A stretch of 64,000 bases of DNA from Salegentibacter sp. 24 (GCF_004362395.1 NZ_SNWE01000003.1:62001-126000); one strand, 5' to 3'; numbered from the stretch's first letter, positions 9,981 through 18,023 are shown. Translations and numbers: made by a program. Notes: generated by a model not told the origin, from the sequence alone.

Positions 9981-10367
9981 ATATATTTGAGCAAAGCTAA
10001 ATTCAGTATACTTATTTTTCACGGGTTTAGTGAAGTGCATAAATCTGTACTTAATTTAGTTCTGGGTCCTTCTTTGACCATTAAGATGATTTCTTCATGG
10101 CCTGCACTTTCTACAAATTTAAATAATCAAAGTTATTTGGAAATGGGTATATGCCAGTTTTGGTAAGTAACTGAAAATGTTGGTTTATTTTCCCTGGAGA
10201 TAATTTAGATTAGAAACAGTGGGTAAAACCAGATCCACCTTATGAGAGTGAAGATTAAGTAATATTAATTTTGAGAAAAAATTATATCTCAATTACTACA
10301 TGCTTAAAATTGCTTTTATCCCATTAATTTATATGTGATAGAGACTATTATATTGCGGACATAACGA
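9981..10367. other. AT-rich intergenic stretch, nothing recognised
   Basis: Between the GH3 remnant and the first toxin-antitoxin unit I see no open frame with recognisable content, no strong hairpin and no repeat. It marks the change from PUL base composition to the AT-rich small-gene region. Confidence 0.4.
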
Positions 10368-10390
10368 GTTAGCGACAGCCGGATTAAAAA

Positions 10391-10444
10391 ACGTGTTAAT
10401 TTAGTAAAAATAACACGTGTAATCTAATTTCTTCTTTATATTTG
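10391..10444 (+). promoter_or_regulatory. promoter and candidate operator of first toxin-antitoxin pair
   Basis: An 8-base inverted repeat (ACGTGTTA at 10391-10398 and TAACACGT at 10411-10418) is followed by TATATTTG at 10437-10444. The latter fits the Bacteroidota -7 element TAnnTTTG and lies 26 bases before the antitoxin ATG. The repeat is where an antitoxin autorepressor would be expected to bind. Confidence 0.5.
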
Positions 10445-10470
10445 TAGTTATAACATTTAATGGAAAAGTG

Positions 10471-10722
10471 ATGAATACAAAACTCACATTGACAATAGAA
10501 CAAGAAATTATTAAAAAAGCAAAAGAGTACGCTAAAGATAAAAATCGTAGTCTTTCAGATATTATTGAAAACTATTTAAAAGTTCTGACGAAAGAAGAAC
10601 AAAAACAAAAGAACAAAAAATTGAATCCTGTGGTAAAATCCTTAAAAGGTTCTTTTAAAATGCCAAAAAATATGGATTACAAAAAAGAACTTAGAAACCG
10701 TTTAGAGAAAAAATATCTTTAA
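10471..10722 (+). CDS. antitoxin, DUF6364-like ribbon-helix-helix-type protein
   Basis: This small basic protein of about 83 residues begins with the strand KLTLTIEQE and the helix IIKKAKEYAKDKNRSLSDI. The pattern is typical of DUF6364/VapB-like antitoxins of the ribbon-helix-helix type. The C-terminal lysine-rich tail would bind and inhibit the toxin. The ATG at 10471 is preferred to the GTG one codon earlier because the paralogue at 11345 also has ATG there. Its stop codon overlaps the PIN-toxin start by one base (TAATG), so the pair is translationally coupled. It probably represses its own promoter through the inverted repeat just upstream. Confidence 0.8.
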   Translation: MNTKLTLTIEQEIIKKAKEYAKDKNRSLSDIIENYLKVLTKEEQKQKNKKLNPVVKSLKGSFKMPKNMDYKKELRNRLEKKYL

Positions 10723-11144
10723 TGGAAAATATTCTTATTGATACAGATGTCATTTTAGACTTCTTCTTTGACAGAGAACCGTTTGCGGAGTTTGCAACAG
10801 ATATTTTAAACTTGTGCGAAGAAAATAAATTAAAAGGATTTACCACTCCTGTAATTATTTGCAACGTTTATTACCTGCTCAGAAAAACAGCAAAACATGA
10901 GATCGTCATTGAAAAGATTAAACAGCTATTGACTATTATTGATGTTTTAAACATAAATAAAGAAGTAGTCCTGGATTCCTTAAACTCCGACTTTAAAGAT
11001 TTTGAAGACGCACTACAAAATTTTTCAGCGGTTAAAAATGGGAAAATTAGCATTGTTCTTACAAGAAATATAAAAGACTATAAAAAGAGTGAATTAGCAG
11101 TAATGACTCCTGAAACATATTTAAGAGGTACCACCAGTCGCTAA
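10722..11144 (+). CDS. PIN-domain toxin (VapC-like ribonuclease)
   Basis: This 140-residue protein has the PIN nuclease layout. An N-terminal strand carries the first acidic ligand (ILIDTDVILDFFFDREPF), a central acidic cluster reads DFKDFEDALQ, and a late strand reads IVLTRNIKDYKKS. These supply the Mg-binding acidic residues expected of a VapC-type RNA-cleaving toxin. It is paired with the antitoxin immediately upstream. The stop codon lies inside the first core of the attC-like repeat (GCTAAC), exactly as in integron gene cassettes. AT-rich codon use differs from the flanking PUL. Confidence 0.85.
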   Translation: MENILIDTDVILDFFFDREPFAEFATDILNLCEENKLKGFTTPVIICNVYYLLRKTAKHEIVIEKIKQLLTIIDVLNINKEVVLDSLNSDFKDFEDALQNFSAVKNGKISIVLTRNIKDYKKSELAVMTPETYLRGTTSR

Positions 11145-11270
11145 CAGCGCATAACTCAAATAGCGGGTAGTTTAGTAAAAATTGTTATTTTAGAAATCAA
11201 TTAAAAATCAATAAGCCGACAACTCCGGGTCCATTTTTCCCGTGACTTATGTTATGCGCGGCCGTTAGCC
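11139..11270 (+). repeat. integron attC-like inverted repeat between two toxin-antitoxin cassettes
   Basis: CGCTAACAGCGCATAAC at 11139-11155 is complemented, with two extra bases, by GTTATGCGCGGCCGTTAGCC at 11251-11270, about 95 bases later. The ends are RYYYAAC/GTTRRRY-like cores (GCTAAC and GTTAGCC, each with mismatches to consensus), the arms are imperfect with unpaired bases on one side, and the upstream ORF stops within the left core. All three traits are typical of long attC sites. A further GTTAGCG half-core lies at 10368-10374, before the first cassette. No integron integrase is in the window. Confidence 0.5.
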
Positions 11271-11296
11271 AAATGAAAAATTTAGAAAAAATTAAG

Positions 11297-11340
11297 TTTA
11301 TTTCACGTAATTAATTAATTTTTTTTATACGTAAAATAAA
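11297..11340 (+). promoter_or_regulatory. candidate operator of second toxin-antitoxin pair
   Basis: TTTATTTCACGTA at 11297-11309 and TACGTAAAATAAA at 11328-11340 form an inverted repeat matching at 12 of 13 positions. It ends 4 bases before the antitoxin ATG. It shares an ACGT core with the repeat before the first pair, which suggests related antitoxin repressors. Confidence 0.45.
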
Positions 11341-11344
11341 TGTG

Positions 11345-11593
11345 ATGGATAAAAAATTGACATTAAGTTTAAACGAGAATATTATAGAAACTGCTAAACG
11401 CTATGCAAAATCTAATAATATTAGTCTATCAAAATTAATAGGATCCTATTTGGGTACCCTGACTAAAAAAGAACAGAAAAAAGAAAATGAAGTAACACCA
11501 CTGGTAAAAAGTCTTAGTGGAGTTATTTCAATTGATGATGATTTTGATGTGAAAGATGAATACACTCAATATTTAATTGAAAAGTATAAATGA
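11345..11593 (+). CDS. antitoxin, DUF6364-like, paralogue of the first
   Basis: This protein of about 82 residues starts DKKLTLSLNENIIETAKRYA and continues ISLSKLIGSYLGTLTKKEQKK. It aligns along its length with the antitoxin at 10471 but is clearly diverged. The predicted role is DNA-binding antitoxin for the downstream PIN protein. The ATG at 11345 is used; a GTG lies directly before it. It overlaps the toxin gene by 4 bases (ATGA), which supports coupled translation. Confidence 0.78.
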   Translation: MDKKLTLSLNENIIETAKRYAKSNNISLSKLIGSYLGTLTKKEQKKENEVTPLVKSLSGVISIDDDFDVKDEYTQYLIEKYK

Positions 11594-12003
11594 AAAGGAT
11601 ATTGATTGATTCCAATATCGTAATTGACTTACTTTCCCAAAGAAAGCTATTTTATGATGATGCTGCTACGCTATTTTCATTAGCAGATAAAAAACGACTA
11701 AAACTGGCCATTTCGTCCTTAACTTTTGCAAATACTAATTATATACTCACAAAATTAAAATCAGCTAAAGAAGCACGAGAAATTTTGAGAAAATTTAAAG
11801 TGCTGGTTGAATTATTGAGTTTAGATGATAAGATTACGGAATTAGCATTAAGCGATGAAAATTTTCCCGATTTTAAGGATGGATTGCAATACTATTCGAC
11901 AATAGAAAATGAAATTGATATCATAATTACTCGCAATAAAAAGGATTTTAAAAATTCAAAATTACCCGTTTTGACAGCAAAAGAGTATTTAGCAACAATT
12001 TAA
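11590..12003 (+). CDS. PIN-domain toxin, second pair
   Basis: A 137-residue PIN-fold protein: ILIDSNIVIDLLSQRKLF carries the first metal-binding Asp, NFPDFKDGLQYYS holds the central acidic residues and IIITRNKKDFKNS is the last strand. It is similar in plan to the toxin at 10722 but not in detail, so the pairs are old duplicates or independent acquisitions. Predicted to cleave RNA when its antitoxin is lost. I see no clear second attC-like site downstream; the tyrosine recombinase remnant begins soon after. Confidence 0.82.
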   Translation: MKRILIDSNIVIDLLSQRKLFYDDAATLFSLADKKRLKLAISSLTFANTNYILTKLKSAKEAREILRKFKVLVELLSLDDKITELALSDENFPDFKDGLQYYSTIENEIDIIITRNKKDFKNSKLPVLTAKEYLATI

Positions 12004-12089
12004 TTTTGCCAGTGGTTAATTCGATCACACGGATTCGCCGTTAATGGAAAGAGTGCTCCTCTAAGCCCAATAGCTTGGAAAAACTTCCC

Positions 12090-12253
12090 TTTTACCCACC
12101 ACAGGAACTGGCTATCATATGTGGGATCACAAAAAATGTCAGCAGTTATGCAGCCCGGCATAATTTCGCAAATTCTCTTAAACGGAGAAATGGTACCGAT
12201 TAATTAGCTAATGTTTAGGACATCATAATCTAACCGTGATCTCGGCATACTGA
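12090..12253 (+). pseudogene. tyrosine recombinase (integrase) C-terminal remnant
   Basis: One frame reads ELAIICGITKNVSSYAARHN and then FANSLKRRNGTD before a stop at 12201; it matches the ARHxFAxxLKR box around the second catalytic Arg and His of phage-type integrases. A second frame at 12215-12253 reads LGHHNLTVISAY, matching the LGHSNLxxTxxY region that holds the late catalytic residues, and then stops. Internal stops and a shift show it is dead. It is probably the relic of the integrase that brought this small-gene region or the neighbouring conjugative element. Confidence 0.7.
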
Positions 12254-12331
12254 AAAGAATGAAATATTCAGGTTCTGGCTTAAGCCCTTGATGTCCTATT
12301 GTAATTATTTTAATTTGGGGTTGAAGCCTGA

Positions 12332-12525
12332 TTATTTCCTTAAATAATTATCGGGAAGTAGATCAAAATCTACATGAACCAATTTCTCTAAAAAAGCCGG
12401 GAGGAAGTTGAGGCGCAGTATAAAACAGGAAATCCTTTTAGATTCCACCGTCCTCCAGTTAACTTACCACTCGTGCCACATAAATCTTTAATTCTCTTTT
12501 TCTTCGCAAATCTATATACAATCAT
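12332..12525 (-). pseudogene. RES-domain toxin, frameshifted and truncated
   Basis: Starting with ATG at 12525, overlapping the stop of the Xre-type antitoxin in an ATGA arrangement, the frame reads MIVYRFAKKKRIKDLCGTSG and then TGGRWNLKGFPVLYCASTS. This matches the N-terminus of RES toxins, including the GGRWN motif. It stops at 12388 in a T-rich run. The next frame carries on with LEKLVHVDFDLLPDNYLRK, also a RES pattern, and stops at 12332. Only about 65 of the roughly 150 residues of the domain remain. The intact toxin would be an NAD-degrading enzyme, but this copy must be inactive. Confidence 0.78.
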
Positions 12526-12989
12526 GAATAAACACCGTGTTCAATTCTGCGTAATTCATCCATAACTAAATCAACACCTATACTTGTTTCAATTAAATCG
12601 AGTGGCTTCGAATTTGCCAGGGCTTTATTTGGACGATCTAACCAAACAATAAATTTCTCTTTTTCATTAAAAACATTTATTCCTTTATGAAAAAGACGTG
12701 TTAATTCTATTAATCTTTCCGATGAATTAATAGCTATGGTTTTATCTGGAGCATAACGTTTTAGGGTTCTTTCAGAAACGTGAATCAATTTAGAAACCTG
12801 CTTTGTTGTTAAACTGGAATGCTTGATAAAAGAAGTTACTGAATTTCGGTATAAACCTTCTTTTAAAATCTTTAGGTATACAAAATCTGAATTTCCCTTA
12901 GTTAAAGAAACCGATTTGAGATCTAACCATTTGGCTACAGTTTCTCTTTCCTCTTTAAGATCAATTGTCTCTCCCATGTCTTGCGTCAT
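12522..12989 (-). CDS. Xre/MbcA/ParS-type antitoxin (orphan)
   Basis: This 155-residue protein has a central helix-turn-helix-like part (LTTKQVSKLIHVSERTLKRY, about 60-80) and a C-terminal toxin-binding domain (DUF2384 type) with KFIVWLDRPNKALANSKPLDLIETSIG. It is the usual partner of RES toxins, and the broken RES gene overlaps its end by 4 bases. Upstream, TTTATTTG and the short inverted repeat TCAC/GTGA around 13000 may be its promoter and operator. It appears intact although its toxin is dead, so it may persist as a repressor or as an antidote against related toxins (inference). Confidence 0.82.
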   Translation of the reverse strand: MTQDMGETIDLKEERETVAKWLDLKSVSLTKGNSDFVYLKILKEGLYRNSVTSFIKHSSLTTKQVSKLIHVSERTLKRYAPDKTIAINSSERLIELTRLFHKGINVFNEKEKFIVWLDRPNKALANSKPLDLIETSIGVDLVMDELRRIEHGVYS

Positions 12990-13064
12990 TTATCACAAAT
13001 AAAGTGACAAAGGTCGTAATTTACCACTTTAGAATTAAATTTTAAACGCATACCATTTTGGTTA

Positions 13065-13205
13065 TCACTTCATGGGGAGACCGGAATATTTTGGTAGCCT
13101 TTCAACAGTAGTGGTGTAAATTCTTCCCTGGATATCATGTAGCTCATTGGCTACTATTTTTTTTGCGGTTTCAAAATTCCCTGCATCGCTACCGGAAAAA
13201 AATCT
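13065..13205 (-). pseudogene. C-terminal remnant of an unidentified protein
   Basis: An open frame without a start codon gives a coding-like stretch: GNFETAKKIVANELHDIQGR followed by IYTTTVERLPKYSGLPMK and a stop. Just upstream the frame changes at a T-rich run, where another frame (ending 13154) reads KKQGLFEDFFP. This looks like the frameshifted tail of a real gene. I cannot name the family. Confidence 0.35.
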
Positions 13206-13572
13206 TCAAATAGTCCCTGTTTTTTCGCTCGATTTGTTCGAAAGAATGCTAAAAATATAGAAGTCAAAAATTTAGGTTTATGGGATAATTTTATATTAAA
13301 ATAGCCCCTTATGTTTAGCAAAAAATAGGTTCCTTTTTCACCCGCTGATGACAAAACTGACGTTTTCGGGTTATTTCATCCTGTTCACTTTTCAAGTTAT
13401 GAACAGTGTCCCATTCAAAATTCATAAAATTTGATCTCAAATAAGATCGTTTTAACACAATTTAATCCTAATAATATATTATCCACAAATACCTGATTTT
13501 CAGTATTTTAACTCGATAAATTTCTAATTTTCTCATAACGAAAACGAATCAATAATTTAAAACTTTTCAGTT
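13206..13572. other. leader region of the tra operon
   Basis: About 370 bases upstream of the first tra gene. It has AT-rich sequence and no recognisable gene. The promoter for the eight-gene tra operon must lie here or within the remnant before it, but I cannot point to a convincing TAnnTTTG element. Confidence 0.4.
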
Positions 13573-13860
13573 ATGAAAAAATCAATCTTCCTGGCATCCT
13601 GCCTATCGCTTTTTTCCACCTCACTTTTTGCCCAGATCGGTGGAATCGAAGATTCCGTTATGGAAATCTCCGATACCATTAGGATCATATTTCCTATAGT
13701 GCTTGGAATCATCTTCCTTGTCGGCTTTCTATTTAATGTAGGTCATTTCTTTGGTGAGAATGCTGACATGAAAAAAGGAATTGTCCGTGTGCTGCTCTTC
13801 GTCCTTATTGCAGGAACGGTGGTGGGCATCTTTTCCTATTTAATCTCCATGGTTGTATAA
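13573..13860 (+). CDS. small conjugation membrane protein, VirB2/TraE-like
   Basis: This 95-residue protein has a cleavable signal peptide (ending LFAQ) and two hydrophobic segments (IRIIFPIVLGIIFLVGFLF and VLLFVLIAGTVVGIFSYLI). Size, topology and first position in the operon fit the pilin-like VirB2 or CTnDOT TraE (DUF4134) role, a subunit of the conjugative channel or pilus. The sequence similarity is too weak for me to fix the family, so the name rests mainly on layout and order. Confidence 0.65.
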   Translation: MKKSIFLASCLSLFSTSLFAQIGGIEDSVMEISDTIRIIFPIVLGIIFLVGFLFNVGHFFGENADMKKGIVRVLLFVLIAGTVVGIFSYLISMVV

Positions 13861-13893
13861 GACGCTGAAAATTAAACTAAAAAACATTGTCCT

Positions 13894-14178
13894 ATGAAAA
13901 AATACGAACCATATAAGAATATTAGGAAGAAGGCCATAATCTTTGGCCTACCTCTTCCCCTCTTTGCCCTTATGGTGATCTGCATTATAGCATCGCTTTT
14001 TGTGATCATCTTTTCCTTCAGCCTGGCAGTAATCATAGGTGCATTACTTTTTAATGCAATCCTGTATATCCTCCTGAATCGTATCAACCGGCTCCTTGAG
14101 TTATTCCAGATGTTAGGAATCTTCCCGCAGATGATCAGTAACAAAAGAAATTCAAATATACGTTATGAAAAAAATTAA
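13894..14178 (+). CDS. small conjugation membrane protein, VirB3/TraF-like
   Basis: A 94-residue protein with a basic N-terminus (KKYEPYKNIRKKA) and two adjacent membrane segments (ALMVICIIASLFVIIF and LAVIIGALLFNAILYILL). This is the VirB3 plan, as in CTnDOT TraF (DUF4133). VirB3 sits in the inner membrane and works with the VirB4 ATPase, and here the gene overlaps the VirB4-type gene by 14 bases. The order VirB2-VirB3-VirB4 supports the call. Confidence 0.7.
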   Translation: MKKYEPYKNIRKKAIIFGLPLPLFALMVICIIASLFVIIFSFSLAVIIGALLFNAILYILLNRINRLLELFQMLGIFPQMISNKRNSNIRYEKN

Positions 14179-16585
14179 CCTCTCTTCCCACTGGCCTATT
14201 TCAGATATCCAGGATAATATACTTTTTGCAGGTAATGGCAATGTAGTTCTGTGCTACCGGCTCCATTTGCCTGAGATTTATTCCCTTTCTGAAAAAGATT
14301 TTGAAGCGCTGCACGGGGTCTGGTTTCAGGCCCTGAAATCCCTCCCTGTTGGAACAGTGGTCCATAAACAGGACCTTTATGTAAAAAAAGGTTTTGATCC
14401 TGAGGGCCTGGCCAATAACACCTTTTTGGGAAAAGCTACCCATGATTATTTTAAAGATCGGGAATATATGGAACATTGCTGCTTCCTGTTCTTTAGCCTG
14501 ACAAAAAACAAGGCCATAAATAATCCAAAATATGTAAATCCTTTTCGAAAAATCTCCAGGGGCACCTTTTCCGAGCTTGATGAGAATCTAAAAAGTTTTA
14601 TCAGTTTGGTAAGCGACTGTGTTTCCTATATCCAGAACAGTCGAAGGATTTCAATTACACCATTACAGCCCAAAGAAATTGAAAACCTGACCCATAATTA
14701 CTTCAATGGTTTTAATGAAGGCTTTGATACCGATATTTTATTGGATAAAAAAAACTTCACCATTGGAGAACATAATTTTGATGCCCTGGCTATCAACAGC
14801 GAACTGTGCTTTGGCGAAAGTGTACAAAGTAGCAAAACCAATGAGAAATTCACTTCGGACGATTTTGTATTTCACCAGGGGTTTATTGATGGCCTAGGGC
14901 TTACGCTTAAGGACAACCATATTGTTAACCAGATCCTGTATTTAGACAACAAACATAAATGGCGCAGGTTACTCGAGAAAAAGGTCGAGGAACTGGGCAA
15001 AAGTTCCAATTTTGGTACTCAGAACAAAGTTGTCCTGGGAAAGATAAAGGATATCTTGGAGAAGATCAATGCCGATGACAATGCCCGTATCATCAGGGGA
15101 CATCTCAATATCATCTACTGGGACCGCGATTCCAGAAATCTGGAACGCATCGGTTCTAAAATAAAAACCCAGTTCAAAGACCTGGATATTGTTCCATACT
15201 ATCCAAGGGGTGAGGAGCGAAATAATTATATTCTCAATAGTTATTGCTGCTTTTCCACTAATTTCTCTGATGAGGATCTATATGTGACCGACTTAAAACA
15301 CGCGCTCTGTCTTTTTATCAATAATACTAATTACAAGTCGGATCCTACAGGGGTCATTTTTAATGACAGGGAACATAACATCCCGGTGCTAAAGGATGTT
15401 TGGGATGAAAGGAAGAAACGAATAAAAGCGCGGAATTTTGCCATCTTCGCCCCCACCGGCGAGGGAAAATCCTTTCTGGCCAATAATATCCTTCGCCAGT
15501 ATTTTGAGGATGGGGTACGGCTGGTCATTATAGACCTTGGAGGCTCTTATGCTAAATTTGCAAAATTATACCCCAACCAATATACTGTCCTTCGCTATGA
15601 GCAGGGAAAGAATTTAGGTATCAATCCCTTTTATATCAGCAGTAAAAAAGACCTGAGCCCGGAGCGCCTGGAAGAGCTCTGCGTTTTCTTATTTGAACTC
15701 CTGGCTACGGATCTAAAGGTAACCAAAGCCCAAACCGTCTCCATCAAAAAGATCCTGCATTATTATTACAAAATCATTTCTGAAAACCACTCCCTGGAGG
15801 GTTTCTATAAATTCATCGAGCAGCGACAAAAAGACCTGCTTGAAAACCTTAAAATCCATCCCGATTACTTCGATATCAAGGCCTTTTTGCACGTGCTTTC
15901 GGAGTATATCGGCGATGGTCTATATAGTTTTCTCTTTGAGACAGATAAAGACCAAACCTATAAGATCGAAGACAAGCGCCTGATTGTATTTGAACTGGAT
16001 GAAGTAAAGGACAATAAAGAGATCCTTTCGGTTATGCTCAAGCTTATTAAGTCGGCAATTCAAAGAACGATTTGGAAAAACCCGGCAGAAAAAGGCATTA
16101 TTCTTTTCGATGAGTTTGCCAAGCAATTGAAGTTTGAAAACGTCCTGGAGAGCGTGGAATTCTATTACCAGGCTATTCGTAAACAAAACGGGGCTATAGG
16201 GATTATCCTCCAATCAATTAACCAGCTCCCGGAGAATTCAACCTCTGCAAGTATCCTGGAAAATACCCAGGTGATCTATAGCCTGAATAACGAGAAGGGC
16301 TATGATGAGCTGGTAAAACGGCTGCATCTGTCCAGTCACGATCTCAATCAGCTTAAATCCATCAAAAACAATCTTGCCGGTTCGAGGAAGTACACCGAGC
16401 TGTTTATCAAGATCGGGAAGGAAAGTAACATTTTCCGTTTGGAAGTACCCCCGGAAGCCTATGCGGCCTTCCTCACCGATGGCGCTGAAAACGCGGCGAT
16501 CATGTCCATTTACAATAGGACCGGGAATATGGAAGAGGCTATTAAAGAATTTTTAACTGCTAAAATATCAGACGATGAAAAATAA
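14165..16585 (+). CDS. traG: conjugative transfer ATPase TraG (VirB4 family)
   Basis: This 806-residue motor ATPase belongs to the type IV secretion system. The N-terminal half is the TraG/CagE-like domain, starting with SHWPISDIQDNILFAGNGNV. The C-terminal half is a P-loop ATPase with Walker A in APTGEGKSFLANN (about 429-441) and Walker B in KGIILFDEFAKQ (about 640-651). The IGIILQSINQLPENS stretch is a typical later motif. It powers assembly of the channel at the inner membrane. It overlaps its neighbours on both sides (14 and 11 bases), so it belongs to a tightly coupled operon. Length is normal and no defect is visible. Confidence 0.92.
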   Translation: MKKINLSSHWPISDIQDNILFAGNGNVVLCYRLHLPEIYSLSEKDFEALHGVWFQALKSLPVGTVVHKQDLYVKKGFDPEGLANNTFLGKATHDYFKDREYMEHCCFLFFSLTKNKAINNPKYVNPFRKISRGTFSELDENLKSFISLVSDCVSYIQNSRRISITPLQPKEIENLTHNYFNGFNEGFDTDILLDKKNFTIGEHNFDALAINSELCFGESVQSSKTNEKFTSDDFVFHQGFIDGLGLTLKDNHIVNQILYLDNKHKWRRLLEKKVEELGKSSNFGTQNKVVLGKIKDILEKINADDNARIIRGHLNIIYWDRDSRNLERIGSKIKTQFKDLDIVPYYPRGEERNNYILNSYCCFSTNFSDEDLYVTDLKHALCLFINNTNYKSDPTGVIFNDREHNIPVLKDVWDERKKRIKARNFAIFAPTGEGKSFLANNILRQYFEDGVRLVIIDLGGSYAKFAKLYPNQYTVLRYEQGKNLGINPFYISSKKDLSPERLEELCVFLFELLATDLKVTKAQTVSIKKILHYYYKIISENHSLEGFYKFIEQRQKDLLENLKIHPDYFDIKAFLHVLSEYIGDGLYSFLFETDKDQTYKIEDKRLIVFELDEVKDNKEILSVMLKLIKSAIQRTIWKNPAEKGIILFDEFAKQLKFENVLESVEFYYQAIRKQNGAIGIILQSINQLPENSTSASILENTQVIYSLNNEKGYDELVKRLHLSSHDLNQLKSIKNNLAGSRKYTELFIKIGKESNIFRLEVPPEAYAAFLTDGAENAAIMSIYNRTGNMEEAIKEFLTAKISDDEK

Positions 16586-17168
16586 TATCTCCAACCAAAG
16601 CAAATCAATCCTCCTGGGAATGATCATAGCCTTATTTTCTTCAGGCCAAATTGCGGCCCAGGGGATGCCGGTGTATGATAACACCAATTTTATAAGCCTT
16701 GTTAAATCCCTTGTTGAATCAGCAAAGCAAACTGCCAACCTGGTCAAGACCGTCAATTTTCTCAAAGCCCAGAAGGAGAATATCGAAAAGGTCAATTCCG
16801 TGGTAAAGGATTTGAAAGCCGTACGAGAGATTGGCAGGAACAATCAGCGGCTGATATCGATGATGCAAAATGAGCTTCGGGATATTTTGAATTCTCCCTA
16901 TATAAGACCGGAGGAAGTTTCCAGGGTAACCGACTCCTTTAATGCAGTCGTGGAAAACTCCCTGGCAACCATGAACTTTATCGATGAGATCCTCACCAGT
17001 GATCACCTGAAAATGAGTGATGCCCAGCGGGCCGAAGTACTTAAACAAAAGGAACTCGAATCCAAAGAAATGCTTACTGATATACGCTTAAAGACCAAAC
17101 GCTATCGTGAGATCATTTCTTTCAGGAAAATGCAGGATATGATCAATAACCGGGAAAAAGCCTATTAG
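16575..17168 (+). CDS. conjugal transfer protein, TraI/VirB5-TrbJ-like
   Basis: This 197-residue exported protein has a signal peptide (ending IAAQ) and long amphipathic helices (KSLVESAKQTANLVKTVNFL, then KENIEKVNSVVKDLKAVREI), suggesting coiled coil. It sits between the VirB4 and VirB6 equivalents, where CTnDOT has TraI (DUF4141) and other systems have VirB5 or TrbJ. The expected role is a periplasmic or pilus-tip component that contacts the recipient or stabilises the channel. It overlaps traG by 11 bases and is 2 bases from the next gene. Confidence 0.72.
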   Translation: MKNNISNQSKSILLGMIIALFSSGQIAAQGMPVYDNTNFISLVKSLVESAKQTANLVKTVNFLKAQKENIEKVNSVVKDLKAVREIGRNNQRLISMMQNELRDILNSPYIRPEEVSRVTDSFNAVVENSLATMNFIDEILTSDHLKMSDAQRAEVLKQKELESKEMLTDIRLKTKRYREIISFRKMQDMINNREKAY

Positions 17169-17170
17169 TT

Positions 17171-18013
17171 ATGAACGCCGTGATCCTTTTAGCCGTGGGC
17201 CTCGAATATATTGACAGTGTCTTTCAGACCATACAGGACAGCGAATTTTCCCAGTATACTATTGCCGGGATGAAAACTTTAGCGGTCCTCTTCTTCCTGG
17301 TGAACATCCTTAAAAAGTACAACGAGGGTGTAACCCGCGGGGATGATTATACCTGGGGGCTTTCTCCTGAAGACCTGGTTAAAAATTTTACCGTGGTCCT
17401 CCTGGTAATTTTCTCTACCCAAATACTGGGATTTTTTGATGGAGTTTTAGTCGCGATTGAAAATCAGTACCGCGATACCGCCCCTGCGCTGCTGCCCTTG
17501 CAAATGCAGGAGATTCCCATAGAGGAAGATGTCTCGCCTATGGATGCCATGCGTAAGGCTATGGCCTTGCTTTATGAAGCGCTGGTGACGCCTTTGTATG
17601 GGTTTAAAACCTTTGCTTTTCTGATAAGCTTGTTTTTATGGATCATGGACCTGTTTATCTACCCGCTTTTCCTTGCTGAACGTTATTTCCTGTTAGGGAT
17701 CATGCAGGCCTTCTTTCCGCTAGTGCTTAGCCTGGCTGTTATTGAAAAGTTTCGATCCATGGCCTATAGTTTTTTCAGGTTGTATGCGGCAGTCTATATG
17801 CTGGTCCCAGCTTTTTTCCTGGTCAATGTTTTTATCAACACGCTTTACACGGAGATCACTGAGAATTTCTGGCTCAACCTTTTCGGCACAGATTACGGTA
17901 GTAGTTTTTTCAGGCCGGTGGTAGAGCTGGGGTCGATAGGCTTTATAGTCTTTTTAAAGTTCAAATTATACCGCCGAACTATCACCTTTACCTTAAGATT
18001 ATTCACCACTTAA
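17171..18013 (+). CDS. traJ: conjugal transfer membrane protein TraJ (VirB6/TrbL-like)
   Basis: This 280-residue polytopic inner-membrane protein has about six hydrophobic segments, including TLAVLFFLVNIL, NFTVVLLVIFSTQILGFF, FAFLISLFLWIMDLFIYPLF and MLVPAFFLVNVFI. Its position after the VirB5-like gene and before TraK, its size and its topology fit TraJ/VirB6, which forms the inner-membrane part of the DNA-translocation channel. No motif gives an independent proof, so the call relies on topology and conserved order. Confidence 0.75.
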   Translation: MNAVILLAVGLEYIDSVFQTIQDSEFSQYTIAGMKTLAVLFFLVNILKKYNEGVTRGDDYTWGLSPEDLVKNFTVVLLVIFSTQILGFFDGVLVAIENQYRDTAPALLPLQMQEIPIEEDVSPMDAMRKAMALLYEALVTPLYGFKTFAFLISLFLWIMDLFIYPLFLAERYFLLGIMQAFFPLVLSLAVIEKFRSMAYSFFRLYAAVYMLVPAFFLVNVFINTLYTEITENFWLNLFGTDYGSSFFRPVVELGSIGFIVFLKFKLYRRTITFTLRLFTT

Positions 18014-18023
18014 TATCCATATA

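Noticed and set aside
12001-12060. Second attC-like site after the second toxin pair
   Set aside because: CCGTTAATGG is only a weak half-core and no complementary arm was found.
13154-13354. 66-codon minus-strand open frame
   Set aside because: It appears to be one frame of a frameshifted remnant; the coding-like part continues in another frame to 13065.
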